Assembly: GCA_035704905.1 (NCBI GenBank)
Contig: DASSWN010000166.1
Coordinates: forward strand, 1-9,047
Reading direction: 5' to 3'
From: DASSWG01 sp035704905
GTDB lineage: Bacteria; Bacteroidota; Bacteroidia; Flavobacteriales; Flavobacteriaceae
DNA: 9,047 nucleotides
Part shown: piece after piece, positions 5,867-9,047 of the stretch
Layout of the letters: every line of letters starts with the position of its first letter
Numbering within the stretch: the stretch's first letter is position 1
Program-made: the position numbers and the translations under genes
The notes under the pieces: generated by a model
What the model was told of the DNA's origin: nothing
Databases searched by the model: none
The model's input: the letters and a program-made list of their open reading frames with translations, nothing else

Positions 5867-6731
5867 GAAACAGCGCGAAATCGGTGAAATCATAAGCGAC
5901 ACCTTCAAATTCTTGCGAGAAAATTACAAACTACTTTTCAGCCTTATTTTTAAAATCGCCGGACCGGCATTCTTGATTTTGTTGCTGTGCGTCGGATATT
6001 ATTTGTTCTTAACTTTCGGATTCTTTGAAAAAATCGAGAAGTCGCCAAATTTCCTTTTTTCGAACAATTTTTTTACGCCCCAGATTTTTTTGGCGGCAAT
6101 CGTGATGTTGGTTTCCTTACTGATTTATTCCAGCCTTTTATATGGAACCGTTTTGTATTTCATAAAATCTTATATTGAAAATAACGGTGTGGTCGATGAA
6201 ACCGAAGTCAAGTACGGCGTTCGAAATTTGGTGTGGGAATTAATCGGAACCAGTGTCATTATCTCAATCATGGTATTTTTCGGTTTGTTGCTCTGCTTTT
6301 TTCCGGGAATTTATTTAATGGTGCCGTTGTCGTTGGCATTTTCTATTATTGTATTTGATAAACTCAGCATCATCGATGCTATTTCCCACTGTTTTAAACT
6401 CATTCAAGGAAATTGGTGGGTCACTTTTGCGGCATTGTTGGTCATGTGGTTACTAATTTATATAATCGGAATCATTTTCAGTTTGCCCGCCCTTTTTTAC
6501 AGCCTTATCAAAGGATTTACTATGGCTCAGGAGATCAGCGCGGCAAAACCTTCGGAAATTTTCGACTGGATTTATTTGGCACTGAATTTATTGTCAACCC
6601 TTGCCCAGTATTTGCTATATACGATTATGGTGATTGCCACGGCCTTTATTTATTTCAACTTAAACGAAAAGAAAAATTTCACGGGAACATACGAAAATAT
6701 TGAAAACTTGGGGAAAGGAAATGATTTTTAA
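5841..6731 (+). CDS. Uncharacterised multi-helix membrane protein of the MoxR-associated operon
   Basis: I do not recognise a named family with confidence. The 296-residue protein has an amphipathic N-terminus (QREIGEIISDTFKFLRENYK, 11-30), then helices at about 33-60, 80-110, 132-153, 154-173, 195-222 and 244-273. The segment SHCFKLIQGNWWVTF (182-196) resembles the recurring 'SW-GNWW-F' pattern of DUF975-like or glycerophosphodiester phosphodiesterase membrane-domain proteins. No phosphodiesterase catalytic part is present. It starts within the end of the SpoIIM gene (26-base overlap) and overlaps the next gene by 11 bases, so it is made in step with both. No alternative Met lies nearby, and the start is typical. 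A scaffold or channel role with SpoIIM is only a guess from position. Confidence 0.82.
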   Translation: MENQYIQFKKQREIGEIISDTFKFLRENYKLLFSLIFKIAGPAFLILLLCVGYYLFLTFGFFEKIEKSPNFLFSNNFFTPQIFLAAIVMLVSLLIYSSLLYGTVLYFIKSYIENNGVVDETEVKYGVRNLVWELIGTSVIISIMVFFGLLLCFFPGIYLMVPLSLAFSIIVFDKLSIIDAISHCFKLIQGNWWVTFAALLVMWLLIYIIGIIFSLPALFYSLIKGFTMAQEISAAKPSEIFDWIYLALNLLSTLAQYLLYTIMVIATAFIYFNLNEKKNFTGTYENIENLGKGNDF

Positions 6732-7497
6732 ACGGTTGTTTTGTTGTTTTGTTTTTCTTTTTCTTGCCGTCCAATTTCCGGGTTTTTCTCAAACCGAAAA
6801 CACTTCAAACGAGAAAAATTTGACGTATGACAGGCAAGCGAGGAAACCTGTTGAATTCAGTCAAAACCAACTTGAAACCTATAAAAATGATCCGGATTTT
6901 AATTATTCCGAAACAATCCAGTCCGAAAACTGGTGGGTGCTTTTCAAAGATTGGGTCGCGCGCATGTGGAACAAATTTTGGACGTGGCTCTTGGGAAGTT
7001 ATGCCGCCCAAGGAATTATTGCACTGTTGCTGAAAGCACTTCCCTATCTAATTATTGCGGCAATTATCGGATTTGCAATTTGGCTGTTTATAAAATTGAA
7101 CCCGGCGGCTGCCGTTTTGAACGAGCAGAAATCGGCTGGGGTTTATCTTTCCGAAGAAGAAAAAATCTTGGAGAGCGAAGATATCCCAACTTTGATAAAA
7201 ATGGCTTTGGCACAAAAAAATTACCGCTCGGCCATACGTTATTATTATTTATTGATTTTGAAAATTTTGCGGGAAAGCAAACGTATCGATTACCAAGCAC
7301 AGAAAACAAATGAAGAATACCTTTCTGAAATTGAACCCATTCGATTAAAAAATCAATTTGCAAAAGTCACGCATCTATATGATTTCATTTGGTACGGCGA
7401 TTTTCCGGTGGTGGAACCCGATTTCAAAAAAGCCGAAAACGAATTTTTGCACATGACACGCCTTCTAAACCCGAACGCAGTTGGAAAAGAGAACTAA
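6721..7497 (+). CDS. DUF4129 domain protein, single-pass membrane
   Basis: The 258-residue protein begins with an export signal (basic MIFKR, hydrophobic to about residue 19, likely cut after GFSQ near 24). It then has an extracytoplasmic region rich in Trp (NWWVLFKDWVARMWNKFWTW, 70-89) and a transmembrane helix at about 98-125. The cytoplasmic C-terminal DUF4129 domain occupies about 155-250, with MALAQKNYRSAIRYYYLLIL, TNEEYLSEI and FIWYGDFPVVEPDF. DUF4129 is commonly found beside MoxR or fused to transglutaminase-like proteins, with unknown function. The ATG at 6721 is chosen over TTG at 6700 because it yields a clean signal peptide. It overlaps the previous stop by 11 bases. The 3' end overlaps the DUF4350 start by 17 bases. 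Confidence 0.87.
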   Translation: MIFKRLFCCFVFLFLAVQFPGFSQTENTSNEKNLTYDRQARKPVEFSQNQLETYKNDPDFNYSETIQSENWWVLFKDWVARMWNKFWTWLLGSYAAQGIIALLLKALPYLIIAAIIGFAIWLFIKLNPAAAVLNEQKSAGVYLSEEEKILESEDIPTLIKMALAQKNYRSAIRYYYLLILKILRESKRIDYQAQKTNEEYLSEIEPIRLKNQFAKVTHLYDFIWYGDFPVVEPDFKKAENEFLHMTRLLNPNAVGKEN

Positions 7498-8686
7498 AAT
7501 AGGATTTGGGATTTTCGTGCTGCTTTTTGCCGCTATTGTTTATCTGGAAGCAAATCAGCCGGAACCAATTAATTGGAATCCAAGTTATGCGCATCATGAT
7601 AAAATTCCATTGGGAAGTTTTGTTTTGTTCGAAAGTTTAAAAGAAAAATATCCCGGGAAACTGCATAAAACCAAACGTCCACCTTTTAAATTTTTGGAAA
7701 ATGACAGTTTGAACGGCACTTATTTCTTCCTAAATCAACACGTGGCTTTTGGCAGTGCCGAATTAAAAAAAGTACTCGACTGGACAGCAAAAGGTAACAC
7801 GGTTTTTATTTCGGCAAAATACCTTGGAAAACAGTTGTTGGACACGCTGAAACTGGAAACCGACAATGCATTTTCTTATGAAACTCTTAAAAAAGAACCT
7901 CTGCTAAATTTCACAAATCCAAGTTTTGAAAGGGATTCCGCATACCATTTTCAACATAACACCGATTTGACCTATTTCTCAAAAATCGACACCGCTTCTC
8001 AAACCATTTTAGGCTCAACCGAATATTTTGAAGGAAAAAATCGCATGAAAAATTCCTTGGTGAATTTTATTGAAGCACCTTTTGGAAAAGGCAAAATAAT
8101 TCTTCATCTTTTCCCCGAAGCTTTTTCGAATTATTTCATCTTGGCAGGAAATAATGCAGAATATGCAGAAAAAGCCTTGGCGTACCTCAATTTCCAAGAA
8201 CCCGTTTTTTGGGATAGCCATTATAAAGTTGGGAAAGCATTTCAAACTTCGCCGCTTTATATTTTATTGGGAAACAAATATTTAAAATGGGCCTATTACT
8301 TTGTACTGATCGGCGCGTTGCTTTTTGTTCTTTTTGAAGGAAAACGAAAACAAAAAAGCATTGAAATACGTCCCCCTTTAACGAACAAAACCCATGAATT
8401 CACACGTGCCGTGGCAGGGATTTATTTGGAAGAAAAACAGCACAAAACCATTGCCACCAAAAAGATTCACTTATTTTTGGAATACATCCGCAGTCATTTT
8501 CGGGTGAACACCCAAGAAATAAATACCGAATTTCTAAAAATCCTTTCTGAGCGAAGTGCAACCGGTTTCGACAGCACACGTGAATTATTTGTTTATATTT
8601 CTGAAATTCAGAAAAAAACACAACTTAAGAAGGAAGAATTGATGAAGTTGAACCGCCTGATCTCAAATTTTAAAAAGAACGCATAA
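7481..8686 (+). CDS. DUF4350 domain protein, membrane anchored
   Basis: The 401-residue protein has an N-terminal anchor helix (about 6-23), an extracytoplasmic DUF4350 region (about 30-250), a second helix (about 267-286) and a basic cytoplasmic tail of about 115 residues. DUF4350 folds like a glutamine-amidotransferase or GldG-type domain, here represented by stretches such as IPLGSFVLFESLKEKYPG, LKKVLDWTAKGNTVFISA and GKGKIILHLFPEAF. No catalytic triad is evident, so a structural role is likely. The only suitable start is TTG at 7481, since no ATG occurs before the first helix ends. It lies inside the DUF4129 gene (17-base overlap), so translation is likely coupled. The two-helix topology puts both termini in the cytoplasm, where the tail could meet the MoxR ATPase. 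That contact is inference. Confidence 0.85.
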   Translation: MEKRTKIGFGIFVLLFAAIVYLEANQPEPINWNPSYAHHDKIPLGSFVLFESLKEKYPGKLHKTKRPPFKFLENDSLNGTYFFLNQHVAFGSAELKKVLDWTAKGNTVFISAKYLGKQLLDTLKLETDNAFSYETLKKEPLLNFTNPSFERDSAYHFQHNTDLTYFSKIDTASQTILGSTEYFEGKNRMKNSLVNFIEAPFGKGKIILHLFPEAFSNYFILAGNNAEYAEKALAYLNFQEPVFWDSHYKVGKAFQTSPLYILLGNKYLKWAYYFVLIGALLFVLFEGKRKQKSIEIRPPLTNKTHEFTRAVAGIYLEEKQHKTIATKKIHLFLEYIRSHFRVNTQEINTEFLKILSERSATGFDSTRELFVYISEIQKKTQLKKEELMKLNRLISNFKKNA

Positions 8687-8687
8687 A

Positions 8688-9047
8688 ATGGAAAACCAAA
8701 TGCCCGCAGAAAATAGCAACGAAAGCATTCATTTCGACAACCGCATACCAATGGACGAACTAAAATCGGCCGTAACAGAACTGAAAGCCCAACTTTCGAA
8801 AGTCATTGTTGGACAAGAAAACTTTATCGAATTACTGCTCGTGGCTTTGCTGGCAGAAGGGCATGTGCTGATAGAGGGCGTTCCCGGAATTGCCAAAACC
8901 ATTACGGCAAAATTGTTTGCAAAAGCAATAAAAACCAAATTCAGCCGCATTCAGTTCACACCCGATTTAATGCCGAGCGATGTGTTGGGAACTTCGGTTT
9001 TGAACGCCGCAACTTCAGAATTTGAATTCAAACCCTGCCCCATTTTC
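8688..9047 (+). CDS. MoxR-family AAA+ ATPase, N-terminal part (partial)
   Basis: The frame is open from ATG at 8688 for 120 codons to the window edge and starts one base after the DUF4350 stop. MoxR ATPases are hexameric AAA+ chaperones that act on metal-enzyme maturation, envelope or von Willebrand A partner proteins. The sequence shows a short variable N-terminus, then VIVGQENFIELLLVALLAEG (39-58). The Walker A loop GVPGIAKT (64-71) follows, with Lys70 and Thr71 binding ATP phosphates, then the MoxR-typical FTPDLMPSDVLG (90-101). At 117 a Cys stands where the common GPIF motif has its Gly (KPCPIF). Walker B and sensor motifs lie beyond the window, as would the DUF58 and von Willebrand A genes expected next. 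Confidence 0.92.
   Translation, partial: MENQMPAENSNESIHFDNRIPMDELKSAVTELKAQLSKVIVGQENFIELLLVALLAEGHVLIEGVPGIAKTITAKLFAKAIKTKFSRIQFTPDLMPSDVLGTSVLNAATSEFEFKPCPIF

Overview
The window looks like chromosomal core DNA from a member of the Bacteroidota, most likely a marine or soil flavobacterium. The grounds are the AT-rich composition, the lack of Shine-Dalgarno sequences before starts, several sites matching the Bacteroidota promoter pattern (TTTG, about 19-23 bases, then TAnnTTTG), and the gene set itself. I see no rRNA, tRNA, CRISPR array, insertion sequence, phage gene or long repeat. Coding density is very high. The longest gap without a gene is about 125 bases (52-176).

Left part (1-2803). 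The first 51 bases are the N-terminus of a leftward FAD/NAD(P) oxidoreductase, probably a type II NADH dehydrogenase. It diverges from a rightward ECF-type sigma factor (177-671), which is followed after 3 bases by a four-helix membrane protein (675-1292) that may be its regulator. Converging on that pair are two leftward housekeeping-type genes: a PlsC-like acyltransferase (1316-2113) with an altered catalytic motif and a NUDIX CoA pyrophosphatase (2162-2803).

Middle (2797-4851). A rightward cyclophilin-type peptidyl-prolyl isomerase lipoprotein (2797-3525) begins inside the first codons of the NUDIX gene. Its 3' end overlaps a leftward TRIC/UPF0126 membrane protein (3515-4138). That gene is joined by a TGATG stop/start to an upstream RDD-family membrane protein (4138-4851).

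Right part (4886-9047). A tightly packed rightward operon encodes a SpoIIM-family membrane protein, an unnamed multi-helix membrane protein, a DUF4129 protein, a DUF4350 protein and the start of a MoxR AAA+ ATPase, which runs off the window. The first four genes overlap by 26, 11 and 17 bases, and MoxR starts 1 base after DUF4350 ends. With the divergent RDD gene this matches the MoxR-associated membrane cluster seen in many bacteria, in which DUF58 and von Willebrand A proteins usually follow. I infer an envelope-associated chaperone or membrane-remodelling machine. Its biochemical role is largely unknown, and it is the most interesting system here. The gene layout is conserved-looking rather than accessory, so I do not claim a wholly new system.
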